From positions 53,146 to 117,145 of the forward strand of contig NZ_KZ304959.1 in assembly GCF_002723615.1 (NCBI RefSeq): a stretch of 64,000 nt of DNA. The letters are read 5' to 3'. This DNA is from Limimaricola cinnabarinus. GTDB lineage: Bacteria; Pseudomonadota; Alphaproteobacteria; Rhodobacterales; Rhodobacteraceae. Shown piece after piece: positions 31,279 to 39,702 of the stretch; within the stretch, counting starts at the first letter, position 1; each line of letters starts with the position of its first letter. The position numbers and the translations under genes are program-made. The notes beneath the pieces were generated by a model, which saw nothing but the letters and a program-made list of their open reading frames with translations, did not search any database and had not been told where the DNA came from.

Positions 31279-31956
31279 ATGACCTACAGGACCTTTGAAG
31301 ACGACCGCGCGATGCACCGCGCCCGGCGCGACCGGCGCGCGCCCTATCCCGGCGGTGCGGCGCTGGCGGCCGGCATCGGGCTGATGCTGCTCGGCGGGCT
31401 GGCCGCGCAGCGCTATGCCGGCCGCCAGCAGGAGCGCCGCCCCGCCGACAGCGCGCCGGGCCGCACCGCGCGCCAAAGCCGCCATGGCCGCTATGCCGTC
31501 ACCGGCCGCAGCGTGACCATCAACAAGCCCCGGCAGGAGATCTACGCCTTCTGGCGCGATTTTTCGAACCTCGCGCGCTTCATGGAAAACGTCGAGAGCG
31601 TGCACGAGGCGGGGGATCTCTCGCGCTGGACCATTGCCGCGCCGATGGGCCACGCGGTCGAGGTGGTCACCCGCATCGTGCAGGACCGCCCCGGCGAGGA
31701 GATCGCCTGGCGCTCCACCGAGGAGAGCGACATCGACACCGAGGGCAAGGTGATGTTCCGCGACGCCCCCGAGGGGCGCGGCACCGTGGTCGAGGCGGTG
31801 ATCGCCTACCGCCCGCCGATGGGCGAGCTGGGGCGCATCCTTGCCAAGATGTTCCAGGCCGAGCCCGGCCTTCAGGCGCGCCGCGACCTCAAGCGGCTGA
31901 AGATGCTCCTGGAGACCGGCGAGATCGCCACCAACCGCAACCGCAACGACGGCTGA
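31279..31956 (+). CDS. SRPBCC (START-like) domain membrane protein
   Basis: A 225-residue protein: basic N-terminus, one hydrophobic segment (GGAALAAGIGLMLLGGLAAQ, about 25-44), a linker, then an SRPBCC domain from about residue 75 (RSVTINKPRQEIYAFWRDFS). The domain forms a ligand cavity in polyketide cyclases and coenzyme Q carriers; the ligand here is unknown. The alcohol dehydrogenase gene follows after 14 bases, so they form an operon. Confidence 0.8.
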   Translation: MTYRTFEDDRAMHRARRDRRAPYPGGAALAAGIGLMLLGGLAAQRYAGRQQERRPADSAPGRTARQSRHGRYAVTGRSVTINKPRQEIYAFWRDFSNLARFMENVESVHEAGDLSRWTIAAPMGHAVEVVTRIVQDRPGEEIAWRSTEESDIDTEGKVMFRDAPEGRGTVVEAVIAYRPPMGELGRILAKMFQAEPGLQARRDLKRLKMLLETGEIATNRNRNDG

Positions 31957-31970
31957 AGGGGGCCAGACAG

Positions 31971-33152
31971 ATGCGCGCACTCACATTCCACGGCAGCCAC
32001 GACGTCCGCGTCGACACCGTGCCCGACCCCGAGATCGTCAACCCGCGCGACGCGATCATCGAGGTGACCTCGACCGCGATCTGCGGCTCGGATCTGCATC
32101 TTTATGACGGCGTCATCCCCGCCGTGCAGAAGGGCGACATTCTCGGTCATGAGTTCATGGGCCGGGTCGTCGATGTGGGCTCCGGCTCCACACTGAAGAA
32201 GGGCCAGCGCGTCGTCGTGCCCTTCACCATCTCCTGCGGCCAGTGCTTTCACTGCAAGATCCAGCAGTTCTCGGCCTGCGACAACTCCAACCCCGCCGAA
32301 AAGCAGGAGCTGACCGAGCCGCTGTTCGGCCATCCCGTCTCGGGGCTGTTCGGCTACAGCCACCTCACCGGCGGCTATCCGGGCGGGCAGGCGGAATATG
32401 TCCGCGTGCCGTTTTCCGATGTCGGCCCCATCGTCGTGCCCGAGGGGATGGAGGATGACGAGGTGCTGTTCCTGTCGGATATCCTGCCCACCGGCTGGAT
32501 GGCGGCCGAGAACGCCGAGATCACCGCGGGCGACACGGTCGCGGTCTGGGGCTGCGGCCCGGTCGGGCTCTTCGCGGTGCAGTCGGCGCGGATCATGGGG
32601 GCGCATCAGGTGATCGCCATCGACCATCACCCGCGCCGTCTGGAGCTGGCGCGGCAAATGGGCGCGAAGGTGATCGACTACAGCCAGACCCATGTGCTGG
32701 AGGCGCTGATGGAGATGACCGGCGGCATCGGCCCCGACGCGGTGATCGACGCGGTTGGCATGGAAAGCCACGGCTTCGCGCCCGACAACATCCTCGACAG
32801 CGTCAAGCAGAAGGTCGGGATGGGGGCGGATGCGCCGCATGCGCTGCGCATGGCGATCATGGCCTGCCGCAAGGGCGGGCGCATCTCCATGCCCGGCGTC
32901 TATGGCGGTTTCGCCGACAAGTTTCCCTTGGGCGCGCTGATGGAGAAGGGGCTGCAGCTTCGCACCGGCCAGACCCATGTGCAGCGCTACACCCACGACC
33001 TCATGCGCCGGATCCAGGAGGGCGAGATCGACACCACCTTCATGATCTCGCACCGCCTGCCGCTCGAGGAGGCGCCGCGCGGCTATCACAACTTCAAGGA
33101 AAATCAGAACGACTGGACCAAGGTCGTGCTGAAGCCCGGCATGGCGGTCTGA
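31971..33152 (+). CDS. Zinc-dependent alcohol dehydrogenase
   Basis: Medium-chain dehydrogenase of 393 residues. The catalytic zinc site is Cys38, His60 and Glu61 (ICGSD, GHEFMG). The structural zinc cysteines are 89, 92, 95 and 103. The Rossmann loop is VWGCGPVGLFA. The long form with the GYSHLTGGYPGGQAEYVRVP insertion matches the glutathione-independent formaldehyde dehydrogenase-like branch; the substrate is not assigned. Second gene of the SRPBCC operon, closed by a terminator. Confidence 0.85.
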   Translation: MRALTFHGSHDVRVDTVPDPEIVNPRDAIIEVTSTAICGSDLHLYDGVIPAVQKGDILGHEFMGRVVDVGSGSTLKKGQRVVVPFTISCGQCFHCKIQQFSACDNSNPAEKQELTEPLFGHPVSGLFGYSHLTGGYPGGQAEYVRVPFSDVGPIVVPEGMEDDEVLFLSDILPTGWMAAENAEITAGDTVAVWGCGPVGLFAVQSARIMGAHQVIAIDHHPRRLELARQMGAKVIDYSQTHVLEALMEMTGGIGPDAVIDAVGMESHGFAPDNILDSVKQKVGMGADAPHALRMAIMACRKGGRISMPGVYGGFADKFPLGALMEKGLQLRTGQTHVQRYTHDLMRRIQEGEIDTTFMISHRLPLEEAPRGYHNFKENQNDWTKVVLKPGMAV

Positions 33153-33178
33153 CCCCGGCCGACCCGCGGCCCCGCGTT

Positions 33179-33215
33179 GCCCGCCCCTTGCCATGCAGGG
33201 GGCGGGCGCTTTTTA
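33179..33215 (+). terminator. Intrinsic terminator after the alcohol dehydrogenase gene
   Basis: GCCCGCCCC (33179-33187) pairs with GGGGCGGGC (33199-33207), followed by GCTTTTTATG. Confidence 0.8.
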
Positions 33216-33247
33216 TGAAGGGCATCGCAGCACGAGAGGCGCGGCCC

Positions 33248-33475
33248 ATGGAAATCCATCTCGAGAAGATCGACGCGCGGCGCAACTGCTACCGCTTCTA
33301 CGAGATCAGCCTCGAGCCCGATCTCTTCGCGCAGGCCGCGCTGGTGGTGCGCTGGGGCCGGATCGGCGGGCGCGGGCGCAGCCGCATCGCAGGCTCGGGC
33401 TCGATGCGCGAGGCGCAGGACCTCGCCACCCGGCTGCTGCGCCTGCGGCTCAGGCATGGCTACGCGCTGCGCTGA
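33248..33475 (+). CDS. Stand-alone WGR domain protein
   Basis: A 75-residue protein made of a single WGR domain: LEKIDARRNCYRFYEISLEP, then VVRWGRIGGRGRSRI with the WGR triad, and a closing helix. WGR domains sit beside nucleic-acid-linked domains in PARPs and MolR-like proteins, and the isolated form is common in alphaproteobacteria; its role is unknown. ATG 33248 is chosen over an upstream ATG at 33215 because the domain starts here. Confidence 0.8.
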   Translation: MEIHLEKIDARRNCYRFYEISLEPDLFAQAALVVRWGRIGGRGRSRIAGSGSMREAQDLATRLLRLRLRHGYALR

Positions 33476-33478
33476 GCC

Positions 33479-34435
33479 TCAGGGCCAGAGCGCCCAGAGA
33501 TAAAGGACGTAGCCCGCGAGCAGCAGCGCGCCCTCGCGCCGCGAGATCCTGAAGCCGGTCCAGGCGAGGCCCACCACCGCCAGCGCGGCGGCGATCATCA
33601 CGTAATTGTCGAAGCCCAGGATCTCGGCCGGCACCCGGCCGGGAGAGACCAGCGCCGTCGTGCCCGCGATGCCGAGGATGTTGTAGATGTTGGAGCCGAT
33701 GATGTTGCCGAAGGCCATGTCGGCCTGCTTGCGGAGCGCCGCCATCACCGAGGTCACCAGCTCGGGCAGCGAGGTGCCGATGGCCACGACCGTGAGGCCG
33801 ATCACCGTCTCGGAGATGCCGAAGGCGCGCGCCAGGGCGGTCGCGCCGTCGACCAGCAGGTAGCCGCCGCCGACCACAAGCGCGAGGCCGCCCAGCGCGA
33901 TGGCGAGCGAGACGGGCAAGGCCGGGCCGCCATGGGCGGCAAGCGCCGGATCGGCCTCCGACAGCGCATCGGCCTTCTCGCGCAGCGCGCCGCGGCTTTC
34001 CTGCCGAAAGGCCATGTAGATGTAGAGCGCCAGCGCCACGACGAAGCCCGCGCCGATGGCCACGCCCAGCGGCACGAGCGCGCCCAGCGCGGCAAAGGCC
34101 AGCGTCACCGCCACCATCACCCCGCCATCGCGCCTGAGCGCCGCCGAGCCCACGGCGATCGGCGTGATCAGCGCGGCGGCACCGAGAATGAGCAGCAGGT
34201 TGGCGATGTTGGAGCCCACGACGTTGCCATAGGCGATGCCCGGCACGCCCGAGAGCGCCGCCTGCACCGAGGTCACCAGCTCGGGCGTCGAGGTGCCGAA
34301 GCCCACCAGCGTCAGGCCGATCACCAGCGGCGAGACGCCCAGCCGCTCGGCCACGCGCACCGCGCCGCGCACCAGAAACTCACCACCGAGCACGAGAAGC
34401 ACCAGCCCCGCGATCAGCGCCAACCACATTTCCAT
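33479..34435 (-). CDS. CaCA family sodium/calcium antiporter
   Basis: Inner-membrane cation exchanger, probably Na+/Ca2+. It has 318 residues and about ten helices. Both alpha-repeats are present: FGTSTPELVTSV...GNVVGSNIAN and IGTSLPELVTSV...GNIIGSNIYN. These carry the ion-binding glutamates. I chose ATG 34435 (MEMWLALIAGL), preceded by GGGGA; ATG 34459 is also in frame but has no ribosome site. It converges on the WGR gene, with 3 bases between the stops. Confidence 0.9.
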   Translation of the reverse strand: MEMWLALIAGLVLLVLGGEFLVRGAVRVAERLGVSPLVIGLTLVGFGTSTPELVTSVQAALSGVPGIAYGNVVGSNIANLLLILGAAALITPIAVGSAALRRDGGVMVAVTLAFAALGALVPLGVAIGAGFVVALALYIYMAFRQESRGALREKADALSEADPALAAHGGPALPVSLAIALGGLALVVGGGYLLVDGATALARAFGISETVIGLTVVAIGTSLPELVTSVMAALRKQADMAFGNIIGSNIYNILGIAGTTALVSPGRVPAEILGFDNYVMIAAALAVVGLAWTGFRISRREGALLLAGYVLYLWALWP

Positions 34436-34568
34436 CGGGATGTCCCCATCACTGTCCATGGCCGGTCGACCGGCTCGGCGGAGACATGGGTGAGGGGCAG
34501 GGGGGCGACAAGCGGTCGGCCCCCCGGGCGCGCGAATATTTCCGCGCCGTGTCTTCGTGGAATGGCCT

Positions 34569-35702
34569 TCAGGCGGCGCGCAGGCGGGCGGGCATCAGCC
34601 CGGTTTCCTCCATCGAGACGGCGCGGCCCTCGCGGATCGACATCTGCGCGGCGATCCCCATCGCCACGGCGGCCCAGCCATCCTCGAGCGTCACCTCCGG
34701 GCGGCCGCGCTGGCCGCGCACCAGTTCGAGAAAGCGCGCATGCTGGTAGAAGGTCGATCCGTTGTGATCGCCCGCCTCCAGCAGCGCCGGGTCGACCGGG
34801 ATCTCGCGCATCTCGGGGCCCTTGGGCGCGCGCGGGCTGACGATGAGCTGCGGCACCGGCGGCGCGCCCAGATGCTCGGGCCAGAACCGGCCCGGCCCCG
34901 GCACCAGCGCCTCGATCCGCGCCTGCGGGCCGACCGCCGTCACCTCCTCCTGCCAGCGCGCGCCTTCCGCGAACATGCACAACTCCAGCATCGCCCGCCC
35001 GCCGCGGGCGAAATCGACGATGACATAGCCGTTGTCGAGCACGTCGGGCGCCACGCCCTCGTAATTCTCGTCCTGGTGGTTCACCGCCTGGCTGCCCGAG
35101 GCCATGACCCGCACCGGCTCGTCCCCGAGCGTGAGGCGCATCAGGTCGAAGAAGTGGCAGCATTTCTCGACGAAGGTGCCCCCCGTATAGCGGTTGAACC
35201 GGTTCCAGCCGCCGACCTTGTGCAGGAAGGGGAAGCGGTGCTCGCGGATGGTGAGCATTCGGATGCCGCCCGTGGTGGCCTGCGCTTCCTTGAGGAAGGC
35301 GGCGATGGGCGGCATGTAGCGGTATTCCATCGCCACCCAGACGGGCGCCGGGTAGCTGTCGCGGAAGGCGGCGAGCCGCGCGGTTTCGGCCGGGTCGGTG
35401 AAGAGCGGCTTCTCGACGAGGAGGGGCAGCGGGTTGAGCCGGGCGATCTCCTCCATCTGTTCGAGATGGCGGAAGTTCGGGCTGGCGATCAGCAGACAAT
35501 CGAGCCCTTCGGTCGCCATCAGCTCGACGACCGAGGAACACAGCTGCGCCTCGGGCGCCAGCGCCTGCGCCTGCATCGCCATCTCGGCGTCGGGCTCGAA
35601 GATCGCGGCAACGCGGGCGCCGGGCAAGAGCGCGATGTTGCGCAGATGCTCCTGTCCCATCATGCCGCAGCCGATGAGTCCGTAATTTGTGACCTTGGTC
35701 AT
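34569..35702 (-). CDS. Gfo/Idh/MocA family oxidoreductase; candidate NAD-dependent sulfoquinovosidase
   Basis: NAD(P)-dependent sugar enzyme of 377 residues. The Rossmann loop GLIGCGMMG lies at 8-16 and the family EKP motif at 97-99 (LLVEKPL). The substrate-domain motif is GGTFVEKCCHFFDLM with His183, where many relatives have Asp at the Glu179 position. Some family members are glycosidases that use NAD transiently, and such sulfoquinovosidases are described beside SMO genes. Its place opposite the monooxygenase operon makes that a reasonable inference; a simple sugar dehydrogenase is the alternative. It lies 10 bases after the GntR gene, in one operon. Confidence 0.75.
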   Translation of the reverse strand: MTKVTNYGLIGCGMMGQEHLRNIALLPGARVAAIFEPDAEMAMQAQALAPEAQLCSSVVELMATEGLDCLLIASPNFRHLEQMEEIARLNPLPLLVEKPLFTDPAETARLAAFRDSYPAPVWVAMEYRYMPPIAAFLKEAQATTGGIRMLTIREHRFPFLHKVGGWNRFNRYTGGTFVEKCCHFFDLMRLTLGDEPVRVMASGSQAVNHQDENYEGVAPDVLDNGYVIVDFARGGRAMLELCMFAEGARWQEEVTAVGPQARIEALVPGPGRFWPEHLGAPPVPQLIVSPRAPKGPEMREIPVDPALLEAGDHNGSTFYQHARFLELVRGQRGRPEVTLEDGWAAVAMGIAAQMSIREGRAVSMEETGLMPARLRAA

Positions 35703-35712
35703 GTGACCTCCC

Positions 35713-36414
35713 TCAGATCAGGCGCTGCACGTAATGGGCGCGCGCCGTGTCGAACCATGTGCGCGAGAACTCGACCGGCGCGGGGCCCTGCGCCCAGCTC
35801 AGCCGCTCGATATATCCGGTGACGGTGCCGGGGGGCAGCGTGAAGGCCGCGGGCGCCCAGTCGGGCACCTCCCCGATGGTGACCCGGTCCTCGGCGCGGG
35901 TGATCCAGAAGCCGAGATGGGTCTTGTAATAGAGATAGAGCGAATCCCCGAGCCGGGCCGGGTCGATCCCGCCCGCCGCCCCGTCGAGCCAGATCTCCTC
36001 GACCGCGATGATGGTGTCGTTGAGCCGGCGCAGGCGGCGGATGCGCGTGGCCTCCGCCCCGTCGCCGAAGGCGGGAAGATCGGCGGGCTTGCCGAGACGG
36101 GCGATGTCGAGCACCTCTGCGCGCGGCAGGCCGCCGCCCTCGGGCAGCTCCAGCCGGAACATCGAATAGACGCTCTCGGCCTGCGCGTTGCGGCGCACGT
36201 AATTGCCCGAGCCCTGCACCCGCTCCAGCATGCCCTTTTGCGACAGCTCGGCCAGCGCCTTTCTGAGCGTGCGCACCGAGGTGCCGAGACGGGCCGCGTA
36301 TTCGCGCTCGGGCGGCAACCGCTCGCCCTCGACCAGCCGCCCCGAGGCGATCTCGCGCATCAGGAGTTCGCTGATCTGCTGGTGCAGCGGCAGGGCGGCG
36401 GGGGTGTCGGGCAT
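35713..36414 (-). CDS. GntR family (HutC type) transcriptional regulator
   Basis: Ligand-responsive repressor of 233 residues. An N-terminal winged helix-turn-helix spans about 1-72 (LHQQISELLMREIASGRLVE, then PPEREYAARLGTSVRTLRKA). A UTRA effector domain follows, ending GYIERLSWAQGPAPVEFSRT. It is divergent from the flavin monooxygenase operon across 90 bases and heads the Gfo/Idh gene, so it probably controls both. The effector would be a pathway sugar or sulfosugar by inference. The start is ATG 36414; 29 further in-frame codons upstream run into the shared promoter region. Confidence 0.85.
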   Translation of the reverse strand: MPDTPAALPLHQQISELLMREIASGRLVEGERLPPEREYAARLGTSVRTLRKALAELSQKGMLERVQGSGNYVRRNAQAESVYSMFRLELPEGGGLPRAEVLDIARLGKPADLPAFGDGAEATRIRRLRRLNDTIIAVEEIWLDGAAGGIDPARLGDSLYLYYKTHLGFWITRAEDRVTIGEVPDWAPAAFTLPPGTVTGYIERLSWAQGPAPVEFSRTWFDTARAHYVQRLI

Positions 36415-36430
36415 GAAACTCGCGATCAAA

Positions 36431-36473
36431 ATTGATGCACCATTGATTTGCATTTGCCCGGCTGCTAGGCAAG
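36431..36473. promoter_or_regulatory. Shared promoter/operator between the GntR gene and the monooxygenase operon
   Basis: An AT-rich patch in GC-rich surroundings. It has a direct repeat ATTGAT at 36431 and 36442 (11-base step), and the inverted pair TTGCC...GGCAA at 36454-36458 and 36468-36472. TTGATT, 17 bases, TAGGCA (36443-36471) is a candidate promoter for the rightward operon. Confidence 0.4.
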
Positions 36474-36504
36474 TGGAAATCGTGAAACCCGGAGGAGCCA
36501 CCGC

Positions 36505-37659
36505 ATGACCGTCGTCCCCATCACCTCGCCCGATCTCGACGCGGTCGAGGTGTCGTGGTTCGCAGCGCTCTGCTCGGATGACTTCCGGCTTCTGGGCAAG
36601 CCCGAGGGCGATCTGCGCTCCTCATGGGCGCATTGCTCGGAGATCGTGAAGACCGCCGAGGCACAGGGGTTTCGCAACATCCTGTGCCCCTCCTCCTACC
36701 AGGTCGGGCAGGACACGCTAAGCTTCGTCGCGGGCTGCGCGCCGATCACCTCCAAGATCAACATGCTGGCCGCGATCCGCTGCGGCGAGATGCAGCCGAT
36801 CATGCTCGCGCGCACGGTCGCCACGCTCGATCACATGCTGGAGGGGCGGCTGACGCTCAATGTCATCTCCTCGGATTTTCCGGGCGAGAAGGCCGAGAGC
36901 GCCTATCGCTACCAGCGCTCGCGCGAGGTGGTGGAGATCCTCAAGCAGGCCTGGACCCGCGACGAGATCAACTACAAGGGCGAGGTCTATGATTTCGAGG
37001 GCCTGACCACCGACCCGGCCAAGCCCTACCAGGAGGGCGGGCCGCTCCTTTATTTCGGCGGCTATTCCCCCGCCGCGCTGGAGCTGTGCGGCCAGCATTG
37101 CGACGTCTACCTGATGTGGCCGGAAAAGAAGGAGGACCTCGCCGGGCGGATGCGCGCCGTGCATTCGGTGGCCGAGAAATACGACCGCACGCTCGATTAC
37201 GGCCTGCGGGTCCATGTCATTACCCGCGACACCGAGGCCGAGGCGCGCGAATACGCAGCGCATCTCGTCTCCGAGCTCGATGACGAGGAGGGCCGCGCGA
37301 TCCGCGAGCGGGCGCTCGACGCCACCTCGCTGGGCGTCTCGCACCAGGCGCGCAACCGCGAATTGGCGGACATGGAGGGCTTCATCGAGCCCAACCTCTG
37401 GACCGGCGTGGGCCGGGCGCGCTCGGGCTGCGGCGCGGCGCTGGTCGGATCGACCGATCAGGTGTTCTCCAAGCTGGAAGAATACCGGAAGATGGGCATG
37501 CGGGCCTTCATCCTGTCGGGATACCCGCATATCGAGGAGGCCGAGCATTTCGGCGCCCGCGTGCTGCCGATGATGAAAACCTGTTCGCTGCCCGAAGCTT
37601 ATGGCCGGGTGCCGAGCCAGACACCGAAGACGCCGCTGGGCGCAGGAGACCGCCGCTGA
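36505..37659 (+). CDS. smoC: LLM-class FMNH2-dependent monooxygenase, SsuD-like; candidate sulfoquinovose monooxygenase
   Basis: A 384-residue luciferase-like TIM-barrel enzyme of the alkanesulfonate monooxygenase group. Family marks are EVSWFAALCSDDF, FRNILCPSSYQVGQDTLSFV, ARTVATLDHMLEGRLTLNVI and SSDFPGEKAESAYRYQRSRE. Such enzymes use reduced flavin and oxygen to break a C-S bond, releasing sulfite. With the flavin reductase, aldo/keto reductase and Gfo/Idh enzyme around it, the best-fitting substrate is sulfoquinovose (SmoC of the SMO route), giving 6-dehydroglucose. Another sulfonate or dimethylsulfone is possible. First gene of its operon, overlapping the next by one base (TGATG). Confidence 0.75.
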   Translation: MTVVPITSPDLDAVEVSWFAALCSDDFRLLGKPEGDLRSSWAHCSEIVKTAEAQGFRNILCPSSYQVGQDTLSFVAGCAPITSKINMLAAIRCGEMQPIMLARTVATLDHMLEGRLTLNVISSDFPGEKAESAYRYQRSREVVEILKQAWTRDEINYKGEVYDFEGLTTDPAKPYQEGGPLLYFGGYSPAALELCGQHCDVYLMWPEKKEDLAGRMRAVHSVAEKYDRTLDYGLRVHVITRDTEAEAREYAAHLVSELDDEEGRAIRERALDATSLGVSHQARNRELADMEGFIEPNLWTGVGRARSGCGAALVGSTDQVFSKLEEYRKMGMRAFILSGYPHIEEAEHFGARVLPMMKTCSLPEAYGRVPSQTPKTPLGAGDRR

Positions 37660-38549
37660 TGAACCGTATCGAGATTTCGAAGGATGTCGCGCTGAGCCGC
37701 CTCGTCTATGGCATGTGGCGCATCGCCGACGATGCAGACACGAGCGCGGCGCATGTCCGCGCCAAGATCGACGCCTGCCTCGAACAGGGCATCACCACGA
37801 TGGATCAGGCCGACATCTATGGCGGCTACGGCGCCGAGGCGGTGCTGGGGGCCGCGCTCAAGGAGGACCCCGGCCTGCGCGACCGGATCGAGATCGTCAG
37901 CAAATGCGGCATCGTCGCCCCGATGGGCCGCCATGCCGACAAGCGGATCAAGCATTACGACACCTCGCGCCCCTATATCGAGCAGGCGGTCGAAACCTCC
38001 CTGCGCGACATGGGCACCGAGCATCTCGACCTGCTCTTGATTCACCGCCCCGACCCGATGATGGATCACCGCGAGACCGGCGCCGCGCTCGACGCGCTGG
38101 TGGCCTCCGGCAAGGTGCGCGCCGTCGGCGTGTCGAATTTCCGCCCCTGGGACGTGGAATTGCTGGAATCGGCGATGGAGACGCCGCTCTCGACCAACCA
38201 GATCGAGATCTCGCTCAAGGAACTCGCGCCCTTCACCAATGGCGATCTGGCCTATCACCAGCGTCGGAACATCCCGCTGATGGCGTGGTCGCCGCTGGGC
38301 GGCGGCGATCTGATGACCGGGCAGGGGCCGGTGGCCGAACGGCTCGACGCCATCGCCAAGGCGCAGGGCGTCGACCGCGCCGCCGTCGCCGTGGCCTTCC
38401 TGCTGGCGCATCCGGCGGGCATCCTGCCGGTGCTGGGCACCAACAATGTCGAGCGGATCGCGAAGATCTCCGACGCGCTCGAGGTCGAGCTCGACCGGCA
38501 GGACTGGTTCGCGCTCTACGAGGCCGGGCTGGGCACGGAAGTGCCATGA
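37659..38549 (+). CDS. smoB: Aldo/keto reductase; candidate 6-dehydroglucose reductase
   Basis: NAD(P)H-dependent TIM-barrel reductase of 296 residues. The catalytic tetrad is Asp49 and Tyr54 (MDQADIYGGY), Lys82 (IVSKCGI) and His129 (LLLIHRPDP). The N-terminal VYGMWRIADDADTS and C-terminal LGTNNVERI match SmoB and the YdhF branch as I remember them. In the SMO route this enzyme reduces the aldehyde left after desulfonation to glucose. Coupled to the monooxygenase by TGATG and to the flavin reductase by ATGA. Confidence 0.78.
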   Translation: MNRIEISKDVALSRLVYGMWRIADDADTSAAHVRAKIDACLEQGITTMDQADIYGGYGAEAVLGAALKEDPGLRDRIEIVSKCGIVAPMGRHADKRIKHYDTSRPYIEQAVETSLRDMGTEHLDLLLIHRPDPMMDHRETGAALDALVASGKVRAVGVSNFRPWDVELLESAMETPLSTNQIEISLKELAPFTNGDLAYHQRRNIPLMAWSPLGGGDLMTGQGPVAERLDAIAKAQGVDRAAVAVAFLLAHPAGILPVLGTNNVERIAKISDALEVELDRQDWFALYEAGLGTEVP

Positions 38550-39055
38550 GCGGGGCGGCCGAAACCACCGGCTTCGTGCCGGACGCGGAGAACACGCGGC
38601 TTTTGCGCGACGCCTTCGGCCGCTTCACCACCGGCGTCACCATCGTCACGGTGGCGGGCGAGGACGGCCCCGTGGCGATCACCGCCAACAGCTTTTCGAG
38701 CCTGTCGCTCGACCCGCCCCTGGTGCTGTGGTCGCCCGACAAGGGCTCGCGCCGCTTCGGGCATTTCGCCCATGCGACCAATTACGTGATCCACGTGCTG
38801 GCCGCGGATCAGGCCGATCTGTGCTTCGGCGTCAGCAAGGATGCGTGGACGCTGGGCGCGCATGATCTGGAGTTGAACGCGGCGGGCGTGCCGGTCATTC
38901 CCGGCGCGCTGGCGCGGTTCGACTGCACACGCGAGGCCACGCATGAGGGCGGCGACCACGTGATCGTGGTCGGCCGGGTGGACCGCTGCGAGCTGCGCGA
39001 CGGCGCGCCGCTCGTCTTCTACGCGGGCAAGACGGTGCGCCTCGCGCAGGACTGA
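38546..39055 (+). CDS. smoA: Flavin reductase (FMN reductase partner of the monooxygenase)
   Basis: A 169-residue HpaC-type split-barrel reductase that supplies FMNH2 to the two-component monooxygenase. Motifs are FGRFTTGVTIVTVAGEDG, ITANSFSSLSLDPPLVLW near 48-65, and the closing GRVDRCELRDGAPLVFYAGK. It overlaps the aldo/keto reductase gene by 4 bases (ATGA), so the three catabolic genes are translated together. The TRAP genes begin 56 bases downstream. Confidence 0.82.
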   Translation: MSGAAETTGFVPDAENTRLLRDAFGRFTTGVTIVTVAGEDGPVAITANSFSSLSLDPPLVLWSPDKGSRRFGHFAHATNYVIHVLAADQADLCFGVSKDAWTLGAHDLELNAAGVPVIPGALARFDCTREATHEGGDHVIVVGRVDRCELRDGAPLVFYAGKTVRLAQD

Positions 39056-39111
39056 TGCAAGAGGCCGCAATCCGGGGGAGGAGCGGCCACCCGAGAGGGA
39101 AGGGGAGAGGA

Positions 39112-39702
39112 ATGGGAGGAGTTCTGGCCGTGCTGGGGCCGCTGGGGCGGCTCAACGCGGCGCTCTGCACCGCGGGCCGCGCGATCGGCGTGGTGGCCAT
39201 CGCCGTCATGGTGGCGGTGACGCTGCTTCAGGTGGTCATGCGCTACGTGTTCAACAACGCGCTGCCCTGGCCCGATGAAGCCGCGCGCTTCTGCATGCTG
39301 TGGATGACCGGGCTGATGGCGCCCACCGCGCTGCGCCATGGCGGCTTCGTCGCCATCGACAGCCTGATCGCGGCGCTGCCGGTGCGGCTCTCCTCGGCGC
39401 TGACGCTGATCCTTTTGTCGATCGCCATGCTGGTGCTGGTGATGGGGCTCAGCATCGGCTGGTCCGAGGTCAACGGCCTCGGCGGGCGGTTCGACACCGC
39501 CTCGCTCTATTTGCCGACCTCGCTCTCCTTCGACAGCTGGTACCGCATCCCGCGCAGCTGGATGATGCTGTCGCTCGTCGTGGGCTTCGCCATGCTGATC
39601 CTCGTCAATCTCGAACTGATGATCCGCGCCTTCATGGGGCTTCTGGGGGCCGCCGACCGGCTGCCCATGGTCCGCAACCCCGAGCTGGGGAGCGCCGAAT
39701 AA
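39112..39702 (+). CDS. TRAP transporter small membrane subunit (DctQ family)
   Basis: A 196-residue protein with four hydrophobic segments, starting near residue 25 with GVVAIAVMVAVTLLQVVMRYV. NNALPWPDEAARFCMLWMTG is the family signature. It forms the membrane unit with the DctM protein that follows. The start at ATG 39112 is preceded by GGGGAGAGG; its TAA overlaps the next ATG by one base. By position it belongs to the sulfosugar operon. Confidence 0.87.
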   Translation: MGGVLAVLGPLGRLNAALCTAGRAIGVVAIAVMVAVTLLQVVMRYVFNNALPWPDEAARFCMLWMTGLMAPTALRHGGFVAIDSLIAALPVRLSSALTLILLSIAMLVLVMGLSIGWSEVNGLGGRFDTASLYLPTSLSFDSWYRIPRSWMMLSLVVGFAMLILVNLELMIRAFMGLLGAADRLPMVRNPELGSAE

